Shown here: positions 35,953 through 46,567 of the stretch, piece after piece
Layout of the letters: the number at the start of each line of letters is the position of its first letter
Numbering within the stretch: the first letter of the stretch is position 1
DNA from: Scleroderma bovista
Taxonomy: Eukaryota > Basidiomycota > Agaricomycetes > Boletales > Sclerodermataceae
Assembly (NCBI GenBank): GCA_037178675.1
Contig: JAYMGJ010000215.1
Span: 27,971-91,970 of the forward strand
Direction of reading: 5' to 3'
Length of the DNA stretch: 64,000 bases
Program-made: the position numbers and the translations under genes
The notes under the pieces: model-generated
What the model was told of the DNA's origin: nothing
Seen by the model: the letters and a program-made list of their open reading frames with translations, nothing else
Database searches by the model: none

Positions 35953-38334
35953 ATGTCATCGCTCCAGCACTCGACACCACAGTCGCTCCCCCACGACTAT
36001 GCCATCCTCTCCCACTTCAATGAGGACTCTCGTCCCTTCCCAGACGTTCACAACGAAGAGCCAGAGTCTTCCCATCCACGCGGAATCCCTATCAGACAAA
36101 AAAGTAGCGTGGCAAGTGTCTCTGAGCGCACCCCTCTCCTCCGCCAGGAACCTCCCATTCCTTGCATTCACGAAACCGTCGACAAGAATGTCTGCATTGC
36201 CCAGGTGAACGAGCCAACACCCTCAGCAGCAATATTTCGCGAAGAACTTGGCATCCTCGTGCGTTACTCCCTCCCGGTGTTTGGGTGCGTCGCAGACATG
36301 CCACCATTTAAATACTCCATTCACTCGCTTCTCTTTGTGACAGCACGCATATATTCGAGTACTCCTTCATTCTTGCATCCGTCGTAGTCATAGGGCATTT
36401 ATCCACTTTGGCCCTTGCATCTTCGACACTTGGCATGATGACTGCCTCTGTCACGGGATATAGCATCGTGCAGGGCTTCGCTTCTGCTCTCGACACCCTC
36501 TTACCCCCAGCATGGACTTCAGATACGCCACATATGGTTGGTCTCTGGACCCAGAGAATGAGTAAGCCTAGCTTGTTCTGCCTTGTTCCTACCGCAGTTT
36601 ATCCGTACCATTAGCCCTCATGACCGCATTTGCTCTGGTCGTAAGTCTTGGTGTCTCAAACCACTTACAAGTTTGTTGACTTGACTCCTCCCAGCCTATT
36701 CTTGCCATATGGTTAAATGCTGAACCTATCCTCCTCATGCTCCGTCAGGACCCCGAGGTAGCACGTCTCGCGGCTCTCTATCTCAAATGCGCTTCATGGG
36801 GTCTTCCTGCGTATACCTTTAACTGCATATCCAGGTCCGTCTTCCTCGTACCATTTTCTCTCATCTACTGTAGTGCTGAGCCTTGTTACAGGCGATATTT
36901 CCAGTCCCAGGGACTCTTCACGGTACCAACCAAAATCATCCTTGTCATTGCACCCATTAATGCCTTCCTTAATTGGTTCTTTGGTACGCAATCGGCCCGT
37001 CTTCCGAACAAGTGCTTATTACTAAAACTGGTTCGTACTAGTTCATCCTCTCGGACTTGGCTTTCCAGGGGCGCCGATCGCGACATCGCTCTGCCTCAAT
37101 CTTGTGTCGCTCGTATCTATCGTGTACGCTTACCTCTTCGTTCCGCGTACAGCGTGGGCCCCACTCGGAGATGGCGTATGGAACGGGTGGGGAGTACTCG
37201 CTCGGCTTGGTGTAGCGGGAATCGGTGAGTCACCGGGTTCCGCCCGGACTCCAACGCCCTGGAACACTCATGTTCCCCATTTATCATTGCTGTGCCAGGT
37301 CAAATTGCATCGGAGTGGTGGAGTTGGGAGCTTGTAGGGTGTAAGTGGCATTCTGTTTACTCCGTTACATGAAGGGGATGCTGACTGAGGTGCTACGTAA
37401 TTCGCAGTGGCTGCAAGTCTGTGAGTAGTCATCACAGCATCATGTGATAGAGTGGGCGGCGCAAAGCTTTGCTGATCGGAAATCTACGATAATCTAGTCT
37501 TGGTCCAATTACGCTTGCCGCGCAATCGGTACTGCTGTTATCTGCCTCGTGCATGTATCAGGCACCGTTTGCTCTAAGTGTGGCTACATCCGTGCGGTAG
37601 GTTGCTCCATATTCGGTGTTTGGGAGCTTTTGATCAACCCGAATGGTCAGGATTGGCAACCTACTTGGTCAGGGTAAAGCACAGCGGGCTGGGCTGGTCG
37701 CCCGGATATCCATTTTCATGGCGATATCCATGGCGGGTATTTGGAGGTACGTTATGCCTAATTCATTCAGGTAGATCATGTCCGATCTTCTTGTTTTGCC
37801 GTGCGGCGTCTAGTACTCTTTTCCTTGTATTCCGCAATAAATGGGCATACCTATTCAACAACGATCCCGAGGTTGTTTCGCTCGTAGCATCCATCTTGCC
37901 TCTTGCTGCACTCTTCCAGGTATTCGATGGAATGAGCGGCGTTGTGTCTGGAATCCTTAGGGCAAGGGAGATGCAGGTGGCTGGTGCATTGTTAAACTTG
38001 AGGTAGGTGGATCCCGAATACGTTCAACGTGGGGCTTAGCAATGCATTGATGGTGACCCTCTCTTTTGCCTTTTTTGTACTTCTATTGTGCTGTGTCTCC
38101 TGGACTTGCTTTCGGTTCAACAGCGCATATTATCTCCTTGGTATCCCTCTGGGACTTGTACTTGCCTTCCACTTTGGTCTTGGCCTTGCGGGCCTCTGGA
38201 CAGGGTTGACGGCAGCCTTGGTGTACTCTGCAACGATCGGAACGTTCATCGGGGTAGCACGAGCGGATTGGGAAGTCGAGGTTGAGAAAGCGAGGGGAAG
38301 AGTAGGGGGCAAAGGGATGATGCACACGGTATAG
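35953..38334 (+). CDS. MATE-family transporter, copy 3
   Basis: The ATG at 35953 opens [19 protein letters not shown], nearly collinear with copy 2. The N-terminal tail has [18 protein letters not shown], then [17 protein letters not shown]. After an intron come [40 protein letters not shown], then [20 protein letters not shown] with [71 protein letters not shown] and [16 protein letters not shown]. The last exon carries [20 protein letters not shown] and ends [16 protein letters not shown]. The order and length match a complete 12-helix MATE carrier with many short introns. Substrate unknown. It lies just upstream of the P450 pair, which is on the opposite strand and convergent with it. Confidence 0.85.
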
Positions 38335-38949
38335 GTGCGTGGAGCGGAACGTTCCGAAGGTAGAGCGAATCGCTGAAGCGAGAAACCAATTACAGGACGA
38401 CGATACTGACGACAATGGTCAACGTAAATCGAGCAAGGAGCGGTCAAACGCCCCATCGAAGAAAGTCTTACCGTGATATCATCCTATGTCATATCTGCTG
38501 ACGCCGAAACGAAGCTCGAATGTTTATATCTAATTCTGTATATTGCGATTAAACGGTGATCTCGTGGAACATCCCATGCCTTTCCTTTCTGATCTGTAAC
38601 AGCGACACCGAGGCAATTCTAGCACCGCATCACGCACCCCCCAATCGACGTATACATCTCCGTGATTCCCTTGCTCACTCTCCACATTTCGCTGACTTCG
38701 TCACCAAGGTTGCTCGCGGAAGCCGGTCTCAATCAATGCGTTGGGCCAACGTCAGTGTTGTAGTATTTCTTAATGTTCGTTCACTCCTGGCTACTGCTGT
38801 TTTAGTGGTATATCTTGTAGGTAGATCGGTTCATGAAAATCTGACATGCACCATCTATGCATATACATATGCCACGCATACACTCGCACTGACTACCCTT
38901 CACCACAAACCTTGATGATTTCCTTGCCCAGGCTTTCAGCTCCACTATA
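38335..38949. other. Intergenic, convergent 3' ends of MATE copy 3 and P450 copy 1
   Basis: No gene recognised. A 119-codon plus frame (38556-38915) is motif-free. Confidence 0.35.
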
Positions 38950-41445
38950 AAGAATTGGTGTGATACCATTCTGGTCAGAGAGTAAGTACTGATACCATGC
39001 GAGCATTCATCCCTATCAGGTTAAATATAGTAGAAGTGGACATAGAATTCACGAAACTGATTTCAATTGCAGCGCATACCCTGCTCATCGAGCCCAATCA
39101 ACCACCATACCGTTTAACCCGCAACGGTATCTTGGCGCCATCTTCCCCGACGAACTTGGGTCTTGTAGGCAGCATTCCTTGTGCTTTCACCACTTCCATG
39201 TCCAGCCCATCTCTCATTTCGAACACAAAATTTTTCACCAATACCCACAATACAGTCTACGAAATTAAGAATTTAGTTGTGAACACCCATACTGTAGACA
39301 TAGCAACATACCTTGATTTCAGCAATGGCAAACACTCTCCCTATACAGGCCTTTGGGCCATCCCCAAATGTTACCAAGTGGCGGTACCCCTGCAGTTCTC
39401 GCGCCTGGGCATTTGTTTCTAGCCATCGTTCTGGCCTAAACTGTTTCGCATCTGCGCCCCACAGCGCCTCCAATCGATTTACAGTGCCGACCGGAATAGT
39501 AATAAATGTCCCCCGCGTTACATAAATGTTGTGGACGACTTCACCGGACTTGGTACGCACTGGTTGTGACAAAGGAATAACATCGTCCTCCTTTGCCTAC
39601 AAAAGCAACATCAACGACGACACAACATGTTCAAGCAATATGTGTACCATGCGTATTATATCTGGTGAGCCAGTGGGGTGCAACCGCAAAACTTCATGCA
39701 CCACGGCATCAAAGTAAGGAAAGCCTTTGGAAATCTGGTCATATGTCGGTTCACTATCGAAGGTCAAGATTTCCTCTCGCAATCTTGTTTGGGTATCGGG
39801 ATGTCGGGCGAGTTCGAGCAGAGCCCAGGTCATGCTCGCTGGAAGCAGATGTCACGAACAAGTGGGACGACTTCAATGGGCACACTCACCTGCCACTGGA
39901 TCGTACGCTGCAATAATTAAAGTCATGAGCTGGTGAACGAATGAGTGAGATTAGTATATAGAGTAAAGGACATCGCTTGCTTACTAGTGCGAGGAGTTCT
40001 TCTTTGGTGACAGGTGTATTGGACTCTTCCTTCACTGTTTTGACTGTGGTGAAGGTCAGGGACGCGCACAGGTAGCAGAAGGGGGCGCACTCAGCATCCC
40101 AATGATAGAGTGGCCTTCTTTCCCATCTAAGGGATCCTCGTCTTTCTCTCTTTTCGCCTTCTCAAAAAAGGTTTTGCTGATATCTTCCAAAGATTTGTGA
40201 AACTCATCCATTGATCCGCTTATATTTATTGGAATGAGAAATAGTGCAGGGAACCTTCTCAGGAGGAGCAAAATCCCAATGTAAAGAGAATCTTGCATGA
40301 AGTCGTCGAAAAAATCGAAGACAGCAGTGACAGCACTTTTTTTACCATCCAAACTAGCAAAACCATGCGAAAAACCGGCAAGACCAATTGAGTCCAGCCT
40401 AGTTGGTGGTAAATTTGGGATAACACCATAATGCAAGCAGGGCTGAACTCACGACACTTGGTTCATCCTTTGCAGAGTCAACTTACTTAACCATCGAGAA
40501 AACTACATTCAACGGAGCTCACCAATTCTGCACCTCGATGATGGTGCTGCCACCGCCTTCGGCATCAATTATTGCCTCCCATGCAAGTTTCAACTAATGG
40601 ACGTCAATTAGAGCGACTACCAAAGATGTGCAGATATCCCCGCTTACTTTGTGAGAAGCATCGTAGAAAACCGACGACAACTTTCGAATGGAAGTGGAGT
40701 TGAATGCTGGCGCCAAGGATCTCCGCTGCCTAAACGCAAATCAGCGACCTTCGTGTTATCACTGAATATGAAGAGACGGGAACTATCTATACCTTTGGTG
40801 AGCCGCGCCATCGGCCCACACAACACTTTTTCCGATCTGGATACTCTGAGGTGAAGGAATATGCAATACATTGAGGATGCACGTACACTTTTCGCAATGA
40901 TGACCTTGTCTGCCTCTGTAAGCACGTATGACCATGAATCCCTACCAAAGAGGTGGGCGACAGCTTTGGGATCACATAAGACAATCCTCCTTTGCCCAAG
41001 CATCAGGGGGATCTCGTAAGCTACACCATACTCCTGTTTCCATGCCTCATATACAGCCGTACGGTCGGGGGCCTCATGGATGACCTTCTCCGCGCCAAAG
41101 AATCCACAAGATGGTCCCTTCAGTCTCGTGGTTCCCGGTCTCTTACGATTTGCAAGATAGACCACACGCAGGGCGCCAATAACTGCAAGGCCAATAACTA
41201 GGTCAACGACACACGGTACTGAGCGAATGACCTCCAGTACGTTCTCGAAAGTGAGCGAGAACATGGGATGGGGCCGTAGTCGAGTCGCCAGTGACAGAAG
41301 AACTAAGAGAAAGTGCTGGAGTGTTGTTATTCCTCCAAGCTTCTTCAGTTCCTAGTACACACTGGAAATCAACGGGAGGCACGGCAGTAATCATTCGGCA
41401 TGATCCAGTGTCACAAGGCTATGCCGGAAGCAGTATATCATGACG
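38950..41445. repeat. Tandem duplication, unit A (contains P450 copy 1)
   Basis: A ~2.5-kb segment repeated as unit B about 2.84 kb further on. The left edge is marked in both units by the shared string ATTCTGGTCAGAGAGTAAGT (38970 and 41811), and the right edge by GCCGGAAG..AGTATA (about 41424 and 44250). Exons are near-identical, introns and flanks more diverged, with small indels. Both copies are in the same orientation, pointing to unequal crossing-over. Confidence 0.8.
39098..41264 (-). CDS. Cytochrome P450 monooxygenase, copy 1
   Basis: Class II-type fungal P450, read leftward from the ATG at 41264. N-terminal membrane anchor: VVDLVIGLAVIGALRVVYLA. Later blocks: EIPLMLGQRRIVLCDPKAVA with HLFGRDSWSYVLTEADKVI (B/C region), IIGML and VTKEELLAL before the I-helix. 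The I-helix reads AAYDPVA, joined across an intron to SMTWALLELARHPDTQTRL. The K-helix ExxR is VVHEVLRLHPTGSPDIIR, and the PERF-type motif is FRPERWLE. The heme loop is FGDGPKACIGRVFAIAEIK, with the axial Cys and Lys where Arg/His is common. The last exon (39270-39098) encodes MRDGLDMEVVKAQGMLPTRP and ends in RVKRYGG. The I-helix lacks the usual acid-Thr pair (A-G-Y-D-T-T in relatives; here A-A-Y-D-P-V). At least eight introns. Substrate unknown; the heme-loop style resembles mushroom-expanded P450 clans. Confidence 0.85.
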
Positions 41446-41789
41446 GTCAGTGAAAACCAGTCGGAGAGGGAACGATTGTCTCCCATCGAATCTTGAGGAG
41501 ACTAGTGAAAACCGGACTGGTTGGTGTTTGGATTTTACAAAACCAGTGTATATATCTCACCTCAAACCTCGATACATTCCCTTGCCAGGCTTCCAGCTAT
41601 ATGACCGCTACGTGGCAAACTCACAAGACTATGATTGATAGTTATTAGTTTTGATATATTGATTGTTCTACCTACAGATAAATACATCGTAGTCATGCCC
41701 GTATACCCATCGCATTTGGACCTGGTTCGCACCCACCGAACCATCGTGGTCACCCCAATCGTCCCAGCGCGCTAATTCTAAAACTATCA
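41446..41789. other. Spacer between the tandem P450 units
   Basis: About 340 bases unique to this junction, with no coding signal recognised. It separates the 5' flank of P450 copy 1 from the start of unit B. Confidence 0.4.
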
Positions 41790-44273
41790 AGAATTGGCAT
41801 GATGCCATTCTGGTCAGAGAGTAAGTACTGATACCATGTGAGCATTCAATCCCTATCAGATTAAATATAGGAGTGGGCATAGGTACACCTTGAATTCACG
41901 AAACTGATTCAATTGCAGCGCATACCCCGCTCACCGAGCCCAATCAACCATCATACCGTTTAACCCGCAGAGGTATCTTGGCGCCATCTTCCCCGACGAA
42001 CTTGGGTCTTGTAGGCAGCATTCCCTGTGTTTTCACTACCTCCATGTCCAGCCCATCTCTCATCTCGAACACGAAATTTTTCACCAATACCCACAATACA
42101 GTCTATGAAATCAAGAATTTAGTTGTTCGTGCCCACATTAGACACGGCAGCATACCTTGATTTCAGCAATGGCAAACACTCTCCCTAGACAGGTCTTTGG
42201 GCCGTCCCCAAATGTCACCATGTGGCGATACCCCTGTAGTTCTCGCGCCTGGGGACTGACATTTGTTTCTAGCCATCGTTCTGGCCTAAACTGTTTCGCA
42301 TCTGCGCCCCACAGCGCCTCCAAACGATTCACAGTGCCGACCGGAATAGTAATAAATGTCCCCCGCGTTACATAAATGTTGTGGACGACTTCACCGGACT
42401 TGGTACGCACTGGTTGTGACAGAGGAATAATATCGTCCTCCTTTGCCTACAAAAGCAACATCAGCAAGAACACGACATATTCAAGCAATATGTGTACTGT
42501 GCGTATTATATCCGGTGAGCCAGTGGGGTGCAACCGCAAAACTTCATGCACCACGGCATCAAAGTAAGGAAAGTCTTTTGAAATCTGGTCATATGTCGGT
42601 TCGCCATCGAAGGTCAAGATTTCCTCTCGCAGTCTTGTTTGGGTATCGGGATGTCGGGCGAGTTCGAGCAGAGCCCAGGTCATGCTCGCTGGAAGCAGAC
42701 GTCACGAACAAGTGGGATGATTTCAATGGGAACACTCACCTGCAACTGGATCATACGCTGCAACAACTAAAGTCATGAGCTGGTGAATGAATGAGGGAGA
42801 TTAGTATATAGAACAAAGGACATCGCTTGCTTACTAGTGCGAGGAGTTCTTCCTCGGTGACAGGTGTATTGGACTCTTCCTTCACTGTCTTGACTGTGGC
42901 GAAGGTCAGGGACGCGCACGGGTAGCAAAAGGTGGCGCACTCAGCATCCCAATGATAGAGTAGCCTTCTTTCCCATCCAAAGGACCCTCGTCTTTCTCTC
43001 TTTTCGCCCTCTCGAAAAAGATCTTGCTGATATCTTCCATAGTTTTGTAAAGCGTATTCATTAATCCGCTTATATTTATTGGAATGAGAAATAGTGCAGG
43101 GAACCTTTTCAGGAGGAGTAAAATCTCAATGTAGAGAGAACCTTGTTTTAAGGCTCCGAAGGAGTCAAAGATCGAAGTGACATCTTTTTTACCATCTAGA
43201 CTGGCAAAATCATGCAAAAAGCCGGCAAGACCAATTGAGTCCAGCCTAGTTGGTGGTAAACTTGGGACAGCACCATAATGCACGGAGGGCTGAACTCACG
43301 ACACTTGGTTCATCCTTTGCAGAATCAAACTAGTTAGCCTTGGAGAAAACTACATTCAACGGAGCTCACCAATTCTGTACCTCGATGGTGGCACTGCCAC
43401 CGCCTTCGGCATCAATTATTGCTTCCCATGCAAGTTTCAACTAATGGAGGTCAATTAGAGCGCTACCAAAGATGTGCAGATATCCTCCGCTTACTTTGTG
43501 AGAAGCGTCATAGAAAACCGACGAGAATTTTCGAATGGAAGTGGAGTTGAATGCTGGTGCCAAAGATCTCCGCTGCCTAAACGCAAATCAACGACTTCAC
43601 GTTGTCACCGAATATGAAGAGGCTGGCACTATCTATACCTTTGGTGAACCTCGCCATCGGCCCATACCACACTTTTTCCGATCTGGATACTCTGCGGTGA
43701 AAGAATATGCAATACACCGGGGATGCACGTACACTTCTCGCAATGATGACCTTGTCTGCCTCTGTGAGTGCGTACGACCATGAATCCCTACCAAAAAGGT
43801 GCGCGACAGCTTTAGGATCACATAAGACGATGCTCCTTTCACCCAGCAGCAGTGGGATCTCGTAAGCTACACCATACTCCTGTTGCCATCCCTCATATAC
43901 GGCCGTAGGGTCGGGGGCTTCATGGATAACCTTTTCCGCGCCAAAGAATCCACAGGATGGGCCCTTCAGTCTTGTGGTTCCCGGTCTCTTACGATTTGCA
44001 AGGTAGACCACACGCAGTGCGCCAATAACTGCAAGGCCAGTAACTAGGTCAACGACATGTGCTGAGCGAATGACTTCCAGTACGTTCTCGAGAGTGAGGG
44101 AGAACATGGGATGAGGCCGTTGGTAGTCGAGTAGCAAACAAAAGCACCAAGAGAAAGTGCTGGAATGTCACTTTTATCTCTCCAAGCTTCTTCGGCTCCT
44201 ACTGGAATTCAACGTGCAGTAATTATTTGGCATTATCTGTGTCACACTATGCCGGAAGTAGTATACCATGACG
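41790..44273. repeat. Tandem duplication, unit B (contains P450 copy 2)
   Basis: Second copy of the ~2.5-kb unit beginning at 38950, same orientation. The relationship covers 3' flank, all exons and introns, and about 160 bases of 5' flank, after which the sequence changes into the decayed ligase copy. Confidence 0.8.
41944..44107 (-). CDS. Cytochrome P450 monooxygenase, copy 2
   Basis: Near-identical paralog of copy 1, starting at the ATG at 44107 (MFSLTLENVLEVIRS). Anchor VVDLVTGLAVIGALRVVYLA; EIPLLLGERSIVLCDPKAVA with HLFGRDSWSYALTEADKVI; LTKEELLAL-type segment before the I-helix; again AAYDPVA and SMTWALLELARHPDTQTRL; ExxR in VVHEVLRLHPTGSPDIIR; FRPERWLE; heme loop FGDGPKTCLGRVFAIAEIK. 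The C-terminal exon mirrors copy 1 and ends RVKRYDG. A two-residue insertion precedes RELQGYRH compared with copy 1. Exon-intron structure is conserved and no disabling change was noticed, so both copies may be active. Amino-acid differences cluster in the region between anchor and I-helix (about 43280-42900), where P450 substrate contacts often lie. Substrate unknown. Confidence 0.83.
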
Positions 44274-44459
44274 CTTGGTCCGGACTCCGATATGATGGCC
44301 GTGTAAGTGTCCAAAAAAGGAAAGTGTTACACGCACAGCTTGAGCTTCTCGAGTCCTCAGGCCAAGCAGGACTTGGACAATATCTTCCCAATATTAATGG
44401 TTCTGGTAACCCGGATCACCATGACCACATGCAAATAGTACCCTCTCCGACTCTCATCC

Positions 44460-46274
44460 CCGCACACTAGTATCAGGGTCGTCCGTATCCGTTGGGTCGA
44501 CTTCTAATAAGCTGTCACATCCTATCTCTCTCCTACTTCAACAACTCATCGTAGTTCGGGTGTTATCATGTTTACCTTGGTTTGGGTCCAGACTCGACAC
44601 CAGAAAAGGGGGGAAGTATCTCTTGTCATGGATCGCTGGAGTTTTAGGCTCTGTGAATATGCACCCGATCCGAAGGCAAGGCCATAAGGCATCTATTTGC
44701 AGGCGCACCGTGACCACGTACCGCTGTGTCCCAGCACGAACCTCGAGAGGATCCTGAAGTACGTATATATATGTGTGTGCTTATCGAGGAAATGCTAATG
44801 AGATATCAGGAAGAGGGACTCAAATCTTCGCCAGCTTTGAGACCGAGTTCCCACTCCTCAAATCGACCAACCCTCTCGAGGTCGTGAACAATTGCGGGAT
44901 TTGCAATACTAGTTCGGCCGGGCATAACGAAACCCAAAGTACTCGAGAAAATCGTAGACACAATTACCACATCCGGCATCAAGCTTCAGGGGCAGGTTAG
45001 TTCTCCTCGAGTCTTATTCGGACGCTACTTCAGGGGATTCCTTGTTGATACTGACTTTTATTTGTCCTGCACAGTACGAACTTGTCACAGGGTCTCATCC
45101 CCGCTCGAGGCAGCTAATGCACTGGTGGACACGCGGACGGTCTGTCAAACACGGCTGCATTGCGTGCGAACCTCGTACCTACAGTGCTCATTCATGGCGG
45201 TATGTCCCACCATCACCAAACGTCTGACACACACACTTCTACTCATACCCATGCAGGCAGTAGCAGTGCACAAGCCCATATCTTCGTGCACTCCACCACA
45301 CGCCGATCCCTGTTCACCTCTTCACGACGCTCGAATACCACTTTCTCGCGGGTCTCGCCTCTTTTCTGTCACTGTATTGTAAGGAACTAACACGACTTAG
45401 CTACGCAACTACGATATATTTTCGATCTACGAAGCACTCGAGAGGGCCCGGGCGTTGGTGAGGACGCTTTCCGCGGACCTCGGGGTGAGTTATGGTCGGT
45501 ACCGGGCAACTGATATCGATCGTCCTGCGACCGGCAAGACCCACAAAGGGCAAGGCGGACGTATGTCATCTACGACGCACCGAAGCGGCCAGGTTAGATC
45601 CCGCGCCCTATGTCCTGAGGCACGGCCCTCTCAGTGCTTTTCCGCCCCTTGTATTGTAGCTTTGACACTTTCCTTGTACCTTAGGTAAGTACATTGTCTG
45701 CTCGGACGTCGAGCCACTCGCGCTTTGACGTCATTAGTTACTGTACTTAAGCCCTCGAGCTGTAGCAATCCGATTTCCCCCAGTTCCGTATCTCACGTCC
45801 GAATCCTCAAGTCTAAGCAGTCACAAGTTTCCCATCGTATCTACAGCGTTCACCGTCTAAAGTTCCGAATCTCTCTCGTCTTCCGCCTCTCGTCTCTCTT
45901 CCCTTGTCCTCTCGAACACCCGAACCCGCACTTTCCCCTACAGTATTCATGCTTTCCATACCCCGGTGCTACACTGAACGTCCGGCGACTCACGTATCTT
46001 TCGCCTTAGAAATTGGGTTCGCTGTGGGTTTGACCACCGCCGGGTGCCCGTGTGGATATAGTACCTAGTTGACCAAAAGTGCGCCACTTTGAAGTCAGGT
46101 TGGTCGATGGGACCGCTAGTTCGTATCTCATGCTCTCTGTGCTGGTATTATTTGGATCATGAGGAGTCTTGCGGGCCACGGGGGACAGCTCAGATGAGCG
46201 ATCATGAGAGGGTTGACTAAGGGGTGGCTTCCGTCGACGAGGTTGTGACTGTCCCTCGGCTTGTAGAAACATGA
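44460..46274 (+). pseudogene. Decayed copy of the GS-like ligase
   Basis: The plus strand carries, in correct order but in broken frames, pieces of the ligase at 27.3-29.1 kb. VRIRWVDF (about 44475) matches VRVYWVDF. MFTLVWVQTR and FRLCEYAPDP (about 44570-44670) match MFGFVLTRLA and LRLCGYTPGH. DHVPLCPSTNLERILKYV (about 44715) matches DVPLCPRTNLKRILKYL. FETEFPLLKSTNPLEVVNN (about 44835) matches FETEFILLKSTNPIDTVNN. YELVTG and SPLEAANALVDTR (about 45070-45140), then AHIFVHSTT (about 45280), match QYEVVTG, SPLEAADALVHTR and THISVHPTT. HFEVRLVDGTASSYLMLSVL (about 46090) and VTVPRLVET with stop at 46272-46274 match the C-terminus. Multiple stops and frameshifts make it non-functional. About 600 extra bases sit between the HxH-loop and nucleotide-loop regions. 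Confidence 0.8.
45400..46005. other. Extra segment inside the decayed ligase copy
   Basis: In the intact ligase only about 100 coding bases separate the blocks found on either side of this segment. The additional sequence has no recognised coding content, and no clear terminal inverted repeats or target-site duplication could be identified by eye. It may be an insertion or an old non-autonomous element. Confidence 0.35.
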
Positions 46275-46567
46275 TACCGATGTCCGTACATTGGTTCTCA
46301 CTGCTACTGTCACATACCACTGTTAACCTTCCCTGATACCAGGCCAGTTTCTGAAAACTAGACTAACCCTCCAACAATAAAACTTCATTGTCACATTCTA
46401 TATATAAACACATAAATTGGACAGCATGTATCTGAAAGCAAAAACAGCAGGGCAAAAAATGAAACTGTGGCTAGCATGGATCCCTAATGATCAGTACTAT
46501 GATGTAGGGTTATTACATTACCAATGCACCCAAGAGTGACTCGTTAATGGACAATACAATATGAATC

